Assembly (NCBI RefSeq): GCF_947179165.1
Contig: NC_077242.1
Span: 36,763,097-36,827,096, forward strand
Source: Solanum dulcamara
Lineage: Eukaryota; Streptophyta; Magnoliopsida; Solanales; Solanaceae
Direction: 5' to 3'
DNA: 64,000 nt
Shown in pieces: positions 48,704-60,269 of the stretch. The position numbers and the translations under genes are program-made. The first letter of the stretch is position 1. Every line of letters starts with the position of its first letter. The notes under the pieces were generated by a model. It made no database searches and was not told the origin of the DNA. It worked only from the letters and a program-made list of their open reading frames with translations.

Positions 48704-49446
48704 TAAATTTAAGTGGATCTTCACGATCAGTGGAGATAGTTTATACAAGTCGAAAGCCATCTGAAGGATGGATTGCAAAAAAGATAAAGTCATTTAGAAT
48801 CTTGATTCAAATCTAAGCATATCTTTTATTCGTACTCACAAAATTTTCTTTAGTTTAAACTGGGGAAATTTTTTGTGCTATTGCTTTTCATTGTTGTGAT
48901 TTAAGGGATCTGCTTGTGGAATGAGACCAATCGACATTTCAAGTTATGGATCTTTTCTGGAAAATATTATAAACTTTCAAACTCATTTTCAATTGAAGTA
49001 GCAAGAGCTCACCTTAAAAACAAGGTCAATATCCAAGCTCAAGTAGCAGAATTACCTGAAGAACAAATTAACCTTCTAGTTCATTGAAAGGAAAATGAAT
49101 ATCTCACCACTTAGAAGCCTTGAGGACTCAAGTCAAGATTCAAGAGAAGATATTTAGATAGGATCTTTCACTATTTTCTTTTAATGTTTTGTCTTTCATT
49201 TCATGTAAAAAAACAGGACCCGCGAACCGGAGCCTTGATGGGACATCGCTTGACTTCCGAGTCACTATATCATCTTCTTGAACTACACTTGACATGATTC
49301 TCTTATAACACGGGATATGTAGGTTGTCCAAAATCAGGACTCGGTCACATCATTTTCCTTTCAAATAAGAGTTCAATCAAAATTTGTTACGTTGTGTGCT
49401 TCTTTGTCTGGAAACTCTTCGTGTTTCTACTCAAAGAGGGTCAAAC
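48704..49446 (+). other. Pre-LTR region of the Ogre-like element, with polypurine tract
   Basis: Non-coding. It has the third GAACTAC...ATATGTAGG block at 49280-49330 and a purine-rich CAAAGAGGG at about 49432-49440, a few bases before the 3' LTR, as the likely polypurine tract. Confidence 0.6.
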
Positions 49447-51253
49447 TGTAGACATGTAATGTTTGACCAAATTTGAGATTTTACACAAATTTTAGTTCTT
49501 AAATATTTATTTTATATCTAAATTTAATATTTTGTTCTGTGTTATTTTTAGTAAGTTTATTTTAAAATAATTTGAAAACTACAAAAATAGAGGCACATTT
49601 TAGTATAAATTTTGTTTTAAAGAAAAAGAAAATTTACAAAAAATATATGTCGTTTTTTATTTTTTAGTTTAATAAAGCTAATATTTCTAAAATATATTTT
49701 TTAGATTATCTATTTAAATTTTATTTTATTTTATTAAGTTCAAAATAGTTTTCTAATATTTTTATCATTATATTTTATTTCTATTTTTTCTTTAAAAAAA
49801 ATCAGATTAAAAAATAATAATCTTAACTCCTTCCCACTAATCCTCACCTCACCCCATTACCCTTATATACACTCCACAATAATCCACTCTCACCCTCACA
49901 TATTCTCCCACTTCTACACCTATATACTAGAAATACACCCACAAAAAAGATACCTCATAGGATCCTTGCAAAAAATTTGCACAGAAGAGAAAAAAAGAGA
50001 GTACAACACACCAAAAAAAGAGAAAAGAAAGTAGAGAGAAAAAGAAAAATACCTTCGTATCTTTTATTCCTTTGTCATCACTTTTATATAAACACAATAC
50101 ATATACCACTACACACAACCAATAAAATATTTTGTGGATGTCCTAATCGAGCTTCAATCAAGATTTTGTAGCACTTAGTTTCTTCATTTGAGGTTCAACT
50201 TTATCTTATCTCTTTAAATTGTTTATGGAGTTTGATTTAATTATATGATAAGTTTATTTTGTTCTTAATTTGATTGAAATAAATGTTGGGTTAAGTTTTA
50301 TATCTTTATTTAATTAATGAAGATAGCTCTAATTGATGATTATTTGTATTTATTTACTTTTTATTCATTGTTGTTATCCCTTGAAAATGAATGGATTGTG
50401 GCGGTGTTGTTTTCTTAATTTAGACACAAATAACGATAAAATAAATATTATTCAGCTCAAATAATTTATTGTAGTTTTTATTTTATTGAAAAAAATGAGA
50501 TTTATTTTAGCAATTAATCATTGTTTTGTTGGATTGAAAAGAAATTGCAATTCGAGTGATATTAACTCTAAGCGTAATACAATAAAAAGATATGGAAATG
50601 ATCAAAAAATTTATGTTGTATCCGAGAAGTTTAGATTTATTTTACTTTATTTGATTTTTTATATAAGGGATGAATATTTGTTTCAATTAAGAATGTGGTT
50701 ACACATCTTTCATTTTAGACATTAAAATAAAGTCTAGGATGCGGTGATGCACTATATCAAAAAAGAATTTAAACTCTCATAAATTTAAATTAAGATTTGT
50801 AGACAGAAAGTATTAGTTGGTATGCACTTGAGAGAAGAAAGCAATTATGCTTCTAAATTGTTGTATGTCAAAAACAAGAATGCAGTTAAGCATCTTGGTT
50901 GAGACCAATAAATTTCAACAATAATATAATACGAGCAAGTCCATAACCTATAAAAAATATATCCAAAATAATTTAAGTTTGAGTATAAGTTAGTAAAAGC
51001 AACCATTCTAGAACCAAAGAACTCCAGGGGTGCCTAATAGCTTACCCTCGGTCAGCAGAATTCCTTACTCGAATTTCTACTTTGCCGACCAATAAAATAA
51101 AGAGTCAAATTTCTTTTTATTAGGAATTTAAATAAGGTGACTTGAAACATCAAAACTCAATTCCAAGTGGCGACTCTGAAATAAATAATAAAATAGTCTA
51201 TTTTTAATACCGTCACTTAAATTGGAAAAACCCGCGAAAAAAGGACTGTGACA
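49447..51253 (+). repeat. 3' LTR of the Ogre-like element
   Basis: This 1807-bp LTR starts TGTAGACATG and ends AGGACTGTGACA. A TATA-like TATATAC is at 49864-49870, in a segment missing from the 5' LTR. The two LTRs are alignable throughout but have many differences, so the element is old. Confidence 0.88.
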
Positions 51254-51258
51254 CTATC

Positions 51259-51596
51259 TTCTATTTTGTATACCATACTTGAGCAACACTCTTGAGTTGG
51301 TAAGCCGCCAACTCCTCTTTCTCTTCCGACGTCACCCCCATAATACTCATTATCTTATAGGCCTCATCAATGAACTCTTGCGGATCCTCATCAACTTTCG
51401 AACCATGGAACTTTGGAGGGTTCATTCTTGTAAAGTCCCTCACCCTAGAAGCAGGAGTAGGAGAATTAGAAAGAGATGCAACCCCTTGATTGGGCACAAC
51501 TTGGGCTAGCATAGTAATAGTGGTCCGAAACTCTACATTAGTCACTTGGTCGGGTAGGGTACCATTTTCTTGAGGGACTTGTCTTCTTGGAGGCAT
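51259..51596 (-). pseudogene. N-terminal gag of the minus-strand gypsy element
   Basis: The frame starts MPPRRQVPQENGTLPDQ and contains FTRMNPPKFHGSKVDEDPQE, FIDEAYKIMSIMGVT and YQLKSVAQVWYTK. This is the standard start of chromovirus gag in Solanaceae. It stops just past the insertion junction, and the protein continues beyond the Ogre-like element at 40439 (RVDKGPIEWEAFK). The 111 codons shown are open. Confidence 0.9.
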
Positions 51597-51814
51597 TGTT
51601 TGAAAACCCCATAGGACAATTGTTAGGAAAATAAAGTCTTAGGGTAAACTTTATAGCACGACACAGACCATGAAAGAAGTTATAGTTTCCCAAAATGTCT
51701 TATAGCCTCCTATTCATAGATGTGGCATGCTTCAAAACCGCGAATAAAACTCTACTTAGCGCAGCATATTGGAATCCCTAGGACATCTTAAATCTTGTGC
51801 TTTGATATCAATTT
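51597..51814 (-). other. Leader and initiator-Met primer site
   Basis: On the minus strand TTGATATCAAAGCA (51798-51811) follows three bases after the LTR end. It resembles TTGGTATCAGAGCC, the initiator tRNA-Met site of chromoviruses. Confidence 0.75.
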
Positions 51815-54036
51815 TGTTGCGACCCGACCTAAGGCCTAGTCATAACACGGCAATCGAATCCGCAAAGGTCTCCAACCAAGCCTTTTGACTTCATAAGCAT
51901 ACAAAAGGTAAGTTAAATGAGGAAATAACATAAGAGGAGTCTAAATCATGAATCATAAAAAATATAGAAATTGACAACATAGACTCTAAAATATTTGTCC
52001 AACGAATGCATCTACTAATCAAGAACGGTGAGGACTAATACATATCCCTAGCTCACCCTCAACAAGAATGTAAACAAAGTCTTAACAAGGGAACAACTCA
52101 TAATTCACCCTCTATGGATGAGGACTCCCCAAGATATCGCCAAGTAAAATCTCTACTAGCCACGTGTGGAAATGTGATCCTCAACTCCTACATTATGAGA
52201 CAATGTTGGCAATAAATACGCGTTAGTACTTTTGAATGTACTAAGTATGAGGGCATGAAATGCCACATGAATCATAAGATGGAATGGTCAATTGAATACA
52301 TGATAAATATGATAAGTAAGGTCATGACAAAATCATAATGATCAAAGAATTTGAAAGACATGGTTAAAACATAAAGATCATAAAGAACATATACATATAT
52401 AGGATAGAAACCATAACCGACAATACGACCATGCAAGCTATAACATAGAATCTCGATGTCTCCCCATACAATGGAAGAAAGGAAAATCTAGTTTCCAAGG
52501 CAGACTCTACCATGCTAGGTGGGTCATGTACATACGGTATATGTGGATCATCTAGCTAAGCCATGAAGGCAACCTATGGTGGAATATAGTTTAACAAACT
52601 TGAGGTTGCTACTAAGGCTTTTGGTAGAGCCCCCACCTCAAGGTCCACTCGGTGCTAAGTCAAATCCTATGAAATACATAACACAATAATAATACTTAGC
52701 ATATATCATAACTTATTCATAAACTTCATAGTTAATTGAATAGTTCATTTCATAACATAATTGCATTGTGAGTATTGGCCTTTCATCATTACAAATCATA
52801 TTGCATAATTCATGTAGTTAGGTCCTAGGTCATCACATCAGGCCCTAAGTTACCTTTTCTCAATATTTGCATGAAATTCGTAAGTTGAACATACTTGTAA
52901 TACAAGATCATAATTCATATTTGAATTTAGAGTAAAACTCATAAACATAGTCAATTGGGGTGAAAACTAAGAAAATAACTTGAAATCATTGAACTTCATG
53001 ATCATACTTTATAATATCATCCTTGAAAATATCTTTACGCATGGTCAATCATCATTCAACTTAAAATTGTGACATTCATGTGGAAACATACTTATAATTA
53101 TCATCTATAATAATTAAATACATAATTGAAACAATTCAATGCAATTCATCAAAATTAGAGTTACAAAACCAATTGAAATTTATGAAATTTTTAATGAAAA
53201 CCTTGGGAATCCATGGGTGAAAGGGACCCATGGATCCATCCCTACATACCATAGTTGAATTTGACCTTAGAATTGGAAAAACAGACTTCTTCTTGAAGAA
53301 ACCATAGCAAAACCTGATGAAGAAGATGAACCCTTGAATGATCCTTGAGAGAGAAGTCTTAAAGTTGTTTGGAAATTAATAAGGAAAAAGAATAGGTCTA
53401 GGAGTATATAGGATATTTTCTTAATGAATCTAGTCCCAAAAAATGTCCATATACATTAATGAAAGAATAGGGAAATGATCGAATTACCCCTCATTTAATT
53501 GGAAATGGAACTCATAGCGGAGGACCCATCACGGTCCGTGATGCTCATCACGGCTCGTGGTGGTGTCCGTGATGATTGACTTGGGATTGAACTCTGGGAG
53601 TTTGTAGAGGAAAGTTTCTGAACTTCCTCTACGCAACCCTTCATGGTCCCTGGAGTGCACCATGGTCCCCGAACCTCTGCAGGTTATTCTACAGGAGTGA
53701 CACTCACGGAATTCACCATGGTCTTTAAAGAGCTATATGGCCCGTGGTTGTGAGTCATTGTCTTTACTTTAGAATCATTTTTGAGGCAGGGGAGAGGTCA
53801 CCACGGAGGGCTTCACAGCCCATGGTGCCACACAGTCCATGGTCCCTTGTTGTGGAACTCACCCTATAGGGCTGAGTTCCTGATTCATTACCACGGTGGC
53901 TCACCACGAGGCATGGTGCTTACCACAGCCCGTGATGGCCTTCCGTGGTCATCACTGATGCCAAAAATTGTAGGTTTCAATTTTTTGTTTTGATCCTCAT
54001 TTTCTAACTTTCCAAATTTTGGGGGTTTTAGAAACA
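51815..54036 (-). mobile_element. 5' LTR of the minus-strand gypsy element
   Basis: The LTR runs from TGTTGCGACCCGACC to about GTTTTAGAAACA. It is homologous to 22591-24560 and complete where that copy is deleted. The TATA box (minus CCTATATACTCC) is at 53405-53410. U3 (53515-53960) is dense in CACGG/CCGTG palindromes, including ATCACGGTCCGTGAT at 53528-53542. No 3' LTR of this element remains. Confidence 0.8.
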
Positions 54037-55301
54037 ACCATCACTATGAGTCTCGTAATAATACAACGTTCTTCCCATGTTGCAAGAGCCATCTTATACC
54101 TAGCTAGAGTATAGGACAATAACTTAACTTATGTGTCCATCTAAAAATATTCTTCTGGGACTGAGTGAGGAGTTGGCTGAATTAACGGTACGATCCTAAC
54201 TATAATAGTTGTGCAGGTTATGGGGTTGGAGTTATCTAAACTTGTACCCAAATCAATACGCCATACTACTCCCAAAAGATGCACTATGCTCAATAATAGA
54301 AATATTGTTTGTGATGAGTCAATGATCAAAAATACTTCTTGATGCTATACTGAACTTTTCTTTTAACTGACTAAACTGCTTTAGAAATCATTTATGCTCT
54401 TCTTAAAAACACATACGCATTTTTCAATGGTACTAATGCATTTGGAACCCTGAAGTTCTTTTAAAACTCTTTATTGATAAACATGTGAAATATGTGGCTT
54501 TACTTAAATTCTGAATGCATGCATTATAAATTAGTAATGCAATTTTTTTTATTTACTCAAATTCATAAATTTGTGCATAATGAATAACAAATGCAATAAA
54601 TTTCAACTAGGTAAGGTTTATGGAGGAAATAATCATGAACTATACATCAACGATATCGGAATTCAAATGAGGAAAACATATACTCAATAATATTATTTGA
54701 ATTTCAATAGCACAAATGCAACTTCAGTTCAACACTTCAGAGAAAACTTGGGCTAAACTCTATATACATCCATTACTGAATGATTTTTGATGTTGGGCGT
54801 GAGGAAGAACTTAAACCATCACTCTAAGTAGCCTTACTTACATGGAAGAATAATGTTCTTGGTGAAACTTGAAGAAGAAGCTTGAACCCTATCTTTTCTC
54901 TTTTTTTAACCTCGCTCTAAGTCTGGGAAATAATTATGAGGAGTTAAGGGTTGAATGATACTGATAAGGGGATTATTTTAGTCCCAAAATGTCAAGGCTT
55001 CGACCGAGAAAGGATGGGGAAAAGACAAAACTATCTCTCATTAAGAGTTGAATGGCCATATACGGGTACCTCCTATGGGCCGTAGGAGTCCTCTCAGAAA
55101 CTAGGTTGAGCTGGTGGAGTGTACTAGAATTCTAAATGTTGGGTCTATGGGACCTCTTATGATTTGTACACCCTTTATGGGTCATAGGACTAGGTCGTAG
55201 GAAGGGGCCTGAGCTAGGCATGCACGAGTTTTGTGTACGGGGCCTTCTACAGGACGTAAAAGCCCTTCATCCTACACACTTGAAGGTAAGGTCGCACCTG
55301 A
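54037..55301 (-). mobile_element. Degenerate minus-strand LTR-like sequence
   Basis: There are no coding motifs. The part from 54900 on (TTTAGTCCCAAAATGTC, then AAACTATCTCTCATTAAG) resembles the U3/R boundary of the neighbouring minus-strand LTR at 53420-53500. It is followed by CCTATGGGCCGTAGG words as in 58660-58690. Termini are not clear. The 54037-54780 half is unassigned. The solo LTR at 55302 inserted at its right edge. Confidence 0.45.
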
Positions 55302-56367
55302 TGTCAGGACCTAAGCCAGATCCTAGATGTTGCAGGGTGAATAGGATTTCAAAAGACCTTAAACAAGCCTCTTTGCATAGGAATTACGTAAGATAACATG
55401 ATAAAAACATAAGAATGAAATGTGGAAGGTGAGCCTTAAAATTAATCTTATCATAGCAACTCAATCATAAGGAGAATTTATGAATAACATCTGAAATCCG
55501 GAAAACATGCTAAGTCTGACATCGCGTCTATTAACATAGATGGGGCATAAAACAAGTCCTAGCTCACAAAACAATCTGAAACTGAAATAAGTCCAAAAAG
55601 ATAAACATAAAGGAACTCATAACATGATTGTTCCCTCGAAACATGAGGACCACCAAGTGATTCTACCCCGATAGGATCCAAGTACTAACCATGGGCGTGA
55701 GCGAGAGTGTCGTGACCTATATTATAAAACAAATAGACAAAACAAGTATGTAGTCAGTAGTATAGAAAGTACCAAGTATGGAGAATATGCATAACATGAT
55801 ATAAATCATGATAAATCAATGACCAAGCTAAAACACAATAAAATCCTTTGTAATATCGTTTAAAAGAATGTAACAAGGTCAATGCAAAACTCGTAAGAAA
55901 ATCGTAATCAACCATAGAATAGTGATAGATATCGTTAACCAACACAAACTATGTGAGCTATAATATGGAGTCTGTGCCCTACCTCCCACAATGAAAAGAA
56001 ATTGTCCTACTTTCCAAGGTAAGGACTATAAACATGAACTATTGTGGATCTACTAGCTAGAGTGAATAAAGACTAAGTCTTGTGGGGGCACGTAGTTTTG
56101 GGACAAAGGGATTGCTACTAGAGACCCAGTCTCTACTAGTGTGAGAGCCTCCATCCTAATATCTACTGAGTGCTAGGCAAACTCTCAACAAGAATAGTCA
56201 TAATAATAACATAGTCATCGGAAATGGTAATAAACTTGTAAGATTAAATTCATCATAAATATTGAAAATCATAAGAATAGCCCCTTTAAAAATCATGATA
56301 TCATAGAATGTTCATAGAGATACTTATCTAAGCATCAAAATCATGGTAAGCTTGTTCATAGAAAAAT

Positions 56368-57499
56368 GAGATAAGTGTCAAACACACCTCAACTATTCCT
56401 TTTTTTTGAGTTTCATAGCTAAACTATTGAGAGTGTAAGTTTCATACATAAACTATCACTTATTAGATTGAGAAACAAATCTCTCTCTTTTATTCCACTC
56501 TCATGATGGTGTATGTACTACAGTTTCTCTTTCATTTTAAAAAAATTGTTACATCACACTTCACATTGACAAAACATTCCACATTGACAAAAATTAAATA
56601 AATTATTAGCAGTTGAAATTAAAGATTAAAGTATTACTACCCCCTCCCCCTCCAAAAAAAATAATTATAAAATATTTTTCTTCTCCCACTCCACCACTTT
56701 TTTTCAGCATATCCCCCCCCCCCCCGCGCTAAATTTATAGTTTTATTTTTAATTTTTAAATTTCTTTTATAAAAGTTTTTAAAAAAATTCTTACTCCATC
56801 ACCCCCCGAAATAATAATTTAGATATTATTTTAATTTCTCTTAAAAAAAACTCCAACCTGCCGTTCGTAACCCTCCCCTTCAATTTTTTTTCATTTTGTG
56901 TTAGATATATACATATTACCTTAGAAAAATATATTTTACTTGCTGCAAGACTTTTCTTAAAATACAATTTTTATTTCTATTATATTTGGTATGCAAGTAG
57001 ATTTTTTTTTATAAAAATATATGTACATATCTAACTCAAAACGAGAAAAATGTAAAAAAAATAAAAAATTAAGAGTTGAGAGTTAAATGGGGTGGGTATA
57101 ATTTTATTTTTTAAAATAATAATTTAGGAAGGAGTGGGGGAGGGGGTGAAATATGATTTTTTAAAAAAATATTTTATAAAAGAAATTTTAAAAAATACAA
57201 GGATGGAGATTGTCGGGGGGGGGGGGAGGGGGTGGAGTGGGAGAGAAAAATATTTTAAATTTATTTTTTTTTAAAATAATTAATATTTTTTTTAAAATTA
57301 ATTATATTTGTGGGATAAAAATACTTTAGTCTTTATCTTTTAAAAATAGAGAGAGTAGCGAAAATGCATTGCACACACCACTGAGGTGTGTTTCTCAAAC
57401 TAATAAGTGATAGTTTATATATGAAACTCACACTTCCAATAGTTTATCTATGAAACTTAAAAAAATGAATAGTTTAGGTGTGTTTTTGACACTTATCTC
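56368..57499. mobile_element. Mutator-like foldback element, 9-bp TSD
   Basis: The terminal inverted repeats start GAGATAAGTGTCAAA and extend beyond 100 bp with high similarity. More distantly the whole element folds back, with arms of roughly 500 bp around a centre near 56950. TAGAAAAAT is duplicated at 56359-56367 and 57500-57508; a 9-bp TSD is diagnostic of Mutator-like transposition. There is no transposase frame, so it is non-autonomous. Both arms contain long homopolymers (C run at about 56709, G run at about 57215), complementary to one another. Confidence 0.88.
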
Positions 57500-57972
57500 T
57501 AGAAAAATCATGAAAATCTTTCATTATAAGAACACTTTACTTTGAAAAAACCTTCGTCTTCAAAAAAATAGTATTGATACTTTATCTAAAAGCATCCTTG
57601 AAATCATAATTCATAAATTCATGATGCATGCATAATTCTTAAACATAGGTTATAATCATAAAATAAACATAATGCATGAGTTAATGTAAAATTCATCAAA
57701 AACATATAATTAAGATTCAATCATGCATAATAAGATCAATAGGAGTGAAATCAACCATAATTAATTGAACCAAATGCAAGATTGTCAAAACCTAGGATTT
57801 AGGTCATAAAGAGGAATTGAAAATACTTTGGGACTCCATGGATGGAAAGGAATCCATGGATTAAATTCCGACATACTTCAATGAATCCTAGCCATAAACC
57901 TTGAAAAGGAAACTTGAATCTTGAACGCTACCTTGAAGGAGAAGATGACCTTGGGAGAAAAATCCTTGAGTG

Positions 57973-58368
57973 CCTTAAGAGAATTTTAGGTGAATGAGAG
58001 GAAATGGAGAAATTTTAAAGGTTTGGATAGATACAGGTCGTTGAAAAAAACCCAAAATTACATAGCATATGTGTTAAAAGAATGGGAGATGTTGAAAATA
58101 TCCCTAAAATTATTGTCGGAAGTGACCTTTGAACCCCACTTATGGGTTGTAGGTCCTCATACGGATCGTGCCTTAGGAGAATTTTAGGTTAATGAGAGGA
58201 CATGGGGAAATTTTAAAGGTTTGGATAAATACAGGTCGTTGAAAAAAGCCCAAAATTACATAGCATATGTATTAAAAGAATGGGAGATGACGAAAATATC
58301 CCTAAAATTATTGTCGGAAGTGACCTATGGACCCCACCTATGGGTTGTAGGTCCTTATACGGATCGTA
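57973..58368. repeat. 198-bp tandem duplication in the solo LTR
   Basis: Two units, 57973-58170 and 58171-58368, have the same length and differ at only a few positions. A third unit starts (CCTTAGG at 58369) and diverges at once. They cover the region where other LTRs of this type have their TATA/transcription start and the first U3 palindrome. Confidence 0.92.
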
Positions 58369-58764
58369 CCTTAGGCAATTGGAATCACCATAGGATCCAA
58401 GTCTATGGGTCGTAGAACCCGCTCTTTCTTTCAACCTTGAACCCTACCTCCTGACTCTCTTGTATGGGGCCATCTATGGCCCATAGATCCTTCTAGGGTC
58501 TGTAGGACCCTTTCATAGAAACCACCCTTTGACGTAGTGTCCCTAATCCACCTATGACTACAGCTACAGGTCATAAGACCTTATATGGTATGTAGGTCAG
58601 TCCTTAGGTACCAACAATAACTTAGCATATTTTCCCTTTCCTCAAGACCTACCTACGATTTCCCTCCTATGGGCCGTAGGTTAGCTCATAGAAGCCTACA
58701 CCAAAAGCTTTTCTGCAATATTTTTTTTAAACTGACTTTTCAACTTCTAAGGTGTTACACCTGC

Positions 58765-60250
58765 GAGCCACAATTATCTGAATAGTTACACCGACTGGAG
58801 GATTCGTACACTCTCTTTATTCTTCTGTATTTGTTTATGGGAGGACAACACCTTATTTTTATGGAAGACGGGAGTTTAGTTTATGTTTATGTAATTTTAG
58901 GTTGTAATATTGTGATTATATTTGAATAGGATGGGTTGTAAATTTTAACTTGGTGATGATGTAGTTTAATTTTTGTTTTGTATCAAGTAAATTATTCTTT
59001 TTGTTCCTAGTCTAATTCTTTTCTCTTCATCCATTTGATCAAAAACGTTGATTGTATGTTTCTTGAAATATGTGTATATCTGTCTTGAACATTCAAGCAT
59101 CGATTTTGATCAATATCTTTGACACGAATAGTTCTATTGATGAGGGATGTGTTTGTGAACATTCAAATGGGTCATTTTGAGTCGCATAATCTTTGCATGA
59201 GTTTTAAGCATCTTGTAATGACTATTGGAAAATCAAGTCATGAGACTTGCAATGATCGTTGCATGCAATCTAGGGTTGTAGAGTTGTGTTTAATGATTCT
59301 ATTTGAGTGCCATGTGTGGTGAGGTCTACTTGAAATCCATACATTGTGTATATCTAGAACTTCCCTTGTTGGTCCTATGAAATGATATTGGTAAACACAG
59401 AAATGATCTTAGGATTTATTCTTGAGAGTGAACCTATTGATTAGACCTTTGTTGTGATCGCCTTTTGAGTGTGTGAACCAACTTTGGCACCATTTAAGCC
59501 TGAACCTTTCTTTGTAGAAAAGAAGTAAGCCTTCAATTCTTGAATTGTTTTGAATAAATTCACATCATTCTCACCCATGACATTCGTGAAGCATGGGTTT
59601 GTAATTTATAATTAACTTAGGCCAAAATCCTAAGTTTGGGTGTGGTAAGGAAAGAGGAGGAGAATGAGGAATGAACTAGAATGGAAAGTCATGAATCTTA
59701 TCCCAAAAGCTGTTGTGATGGAATGATGGAACTCCTCCATATTAGAAAAAGAGAAAAGAATTGTGAAAAAGAGGAAAGAAAAAAGAGGGAAATCATGTCG
59801 AAAACTTGTAGTTGTGGTAACTTGTTTTGTGAGTAGTTCAATAAAATAAGGGTTCCAGTAAGATGAATCGAAAGAAAAGATGTCTAAGAAAAGAATATTT
59901 GATGAGAATTCCTTGTCCCAAAAGGAAATAAAGCCGAAAAGAGGTAAGGTTTTGTGAACGCTTCAAGAAGGTTTGAGTCACTATAAACTAAAATTTTTCC
60001 TAACATGCCCATCAGCCGCGTTACAACCTTGAAAGACCTTCTGATCCCATGGGATATAAATCATTGATTGTTGGAAAAATATGGGCAAGCATATGGGTAG
60101 AAGCAGGCATAGTTTTATCCTTGCGAGTTTGGGCAATTGTTTTGATTCCATAAAATTCATATCTTGCTTTTGGTTTGGGAGAGTATGGAATCATTCTTTA
60201 TATGATCTTTTTTGAATTGATTGATAACATGAATTACTTTAGGAAAAGAA
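58765..60250 (+). other. 3' internal region of a Tat/Athila-like element
   Basis: Non-coding. TGCCATGTGTGGTGAGGT (59309-59326), GCGTTACAACC (60017-60027) and ATGGGCAAGC (60082-60091) occur in the same order as in the non-autonomous element around 13640-14320. Purine-rich AAGTTTGGGTGTGG (59632 on) resembles a spare polypurine tract. Nothing upstream of this region survives to show a coding part. Confidence 0.6.
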
Positions 60251-60266
60251 AAAGTTAAGTTGGGGG
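60251..60266 (+). promoter_or_regulatory. Polypurine tract
   Basis: AAGTTAAGTTGGGGG lies just before LTR-like sequence. It compares with TTTAAGTGTGGGGT at 14708. Confidence 0.55.
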
Positions 60267-60269
60267 TCG

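Larger units (their letters stand above)
40440..51253 (+). mobile_element. Ogre/Tat-like LTR retrotransposon with gag but no pol
   Basis: LTRs at 40440-42171 (TGCAGACA...GTGACA) and 49447-51253 (TGTAGACA...GTGACA) flank a 7.3-kb interior. The TSD is CTATA (40435-40439) against CTATC (51254-51258), one change. The primer site TGGCGACTCTGATGGGGAC is a diverged form of the tRNA-Arg site used by Ogre elements. The interior holds a broken gag and non-coding DNA with two minisatellites; no protease, RT, RNase H or integrase is visible. Full Ogre elements are typically above 20 kb, so pol has been deleted. It inserted into gag of a minus-strand gypsy element, which continues on both sides. Confidence 0.9.
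55302..58759 (-). mobile_element. Solo LTR hosting a foldback transposon, minus strand
   Basis: It starts TGTCAGGACC and ends AAGGTGTTACA. The flanks CCTGA (55297-55301) and CCTGC (58760-58764) are a TSD with one change. After removing the 1.1-kb foldback the LTR is about 2.3 kb. U3 (58100-58700) has CCTATGGG/CCGTAGG palindromes, including a perfect 17-mer at 58472-58488. It contains a 198-bp tandem duplication at 57973-58368. Confidence 0.78.

Noticed and set aside
57990..58415. Two similar 64-65 codon frames, possible small protein family
   Set aside because: They are the two units of a 198-bp non-coding LTR duplication; the shared peptide is a by-product.
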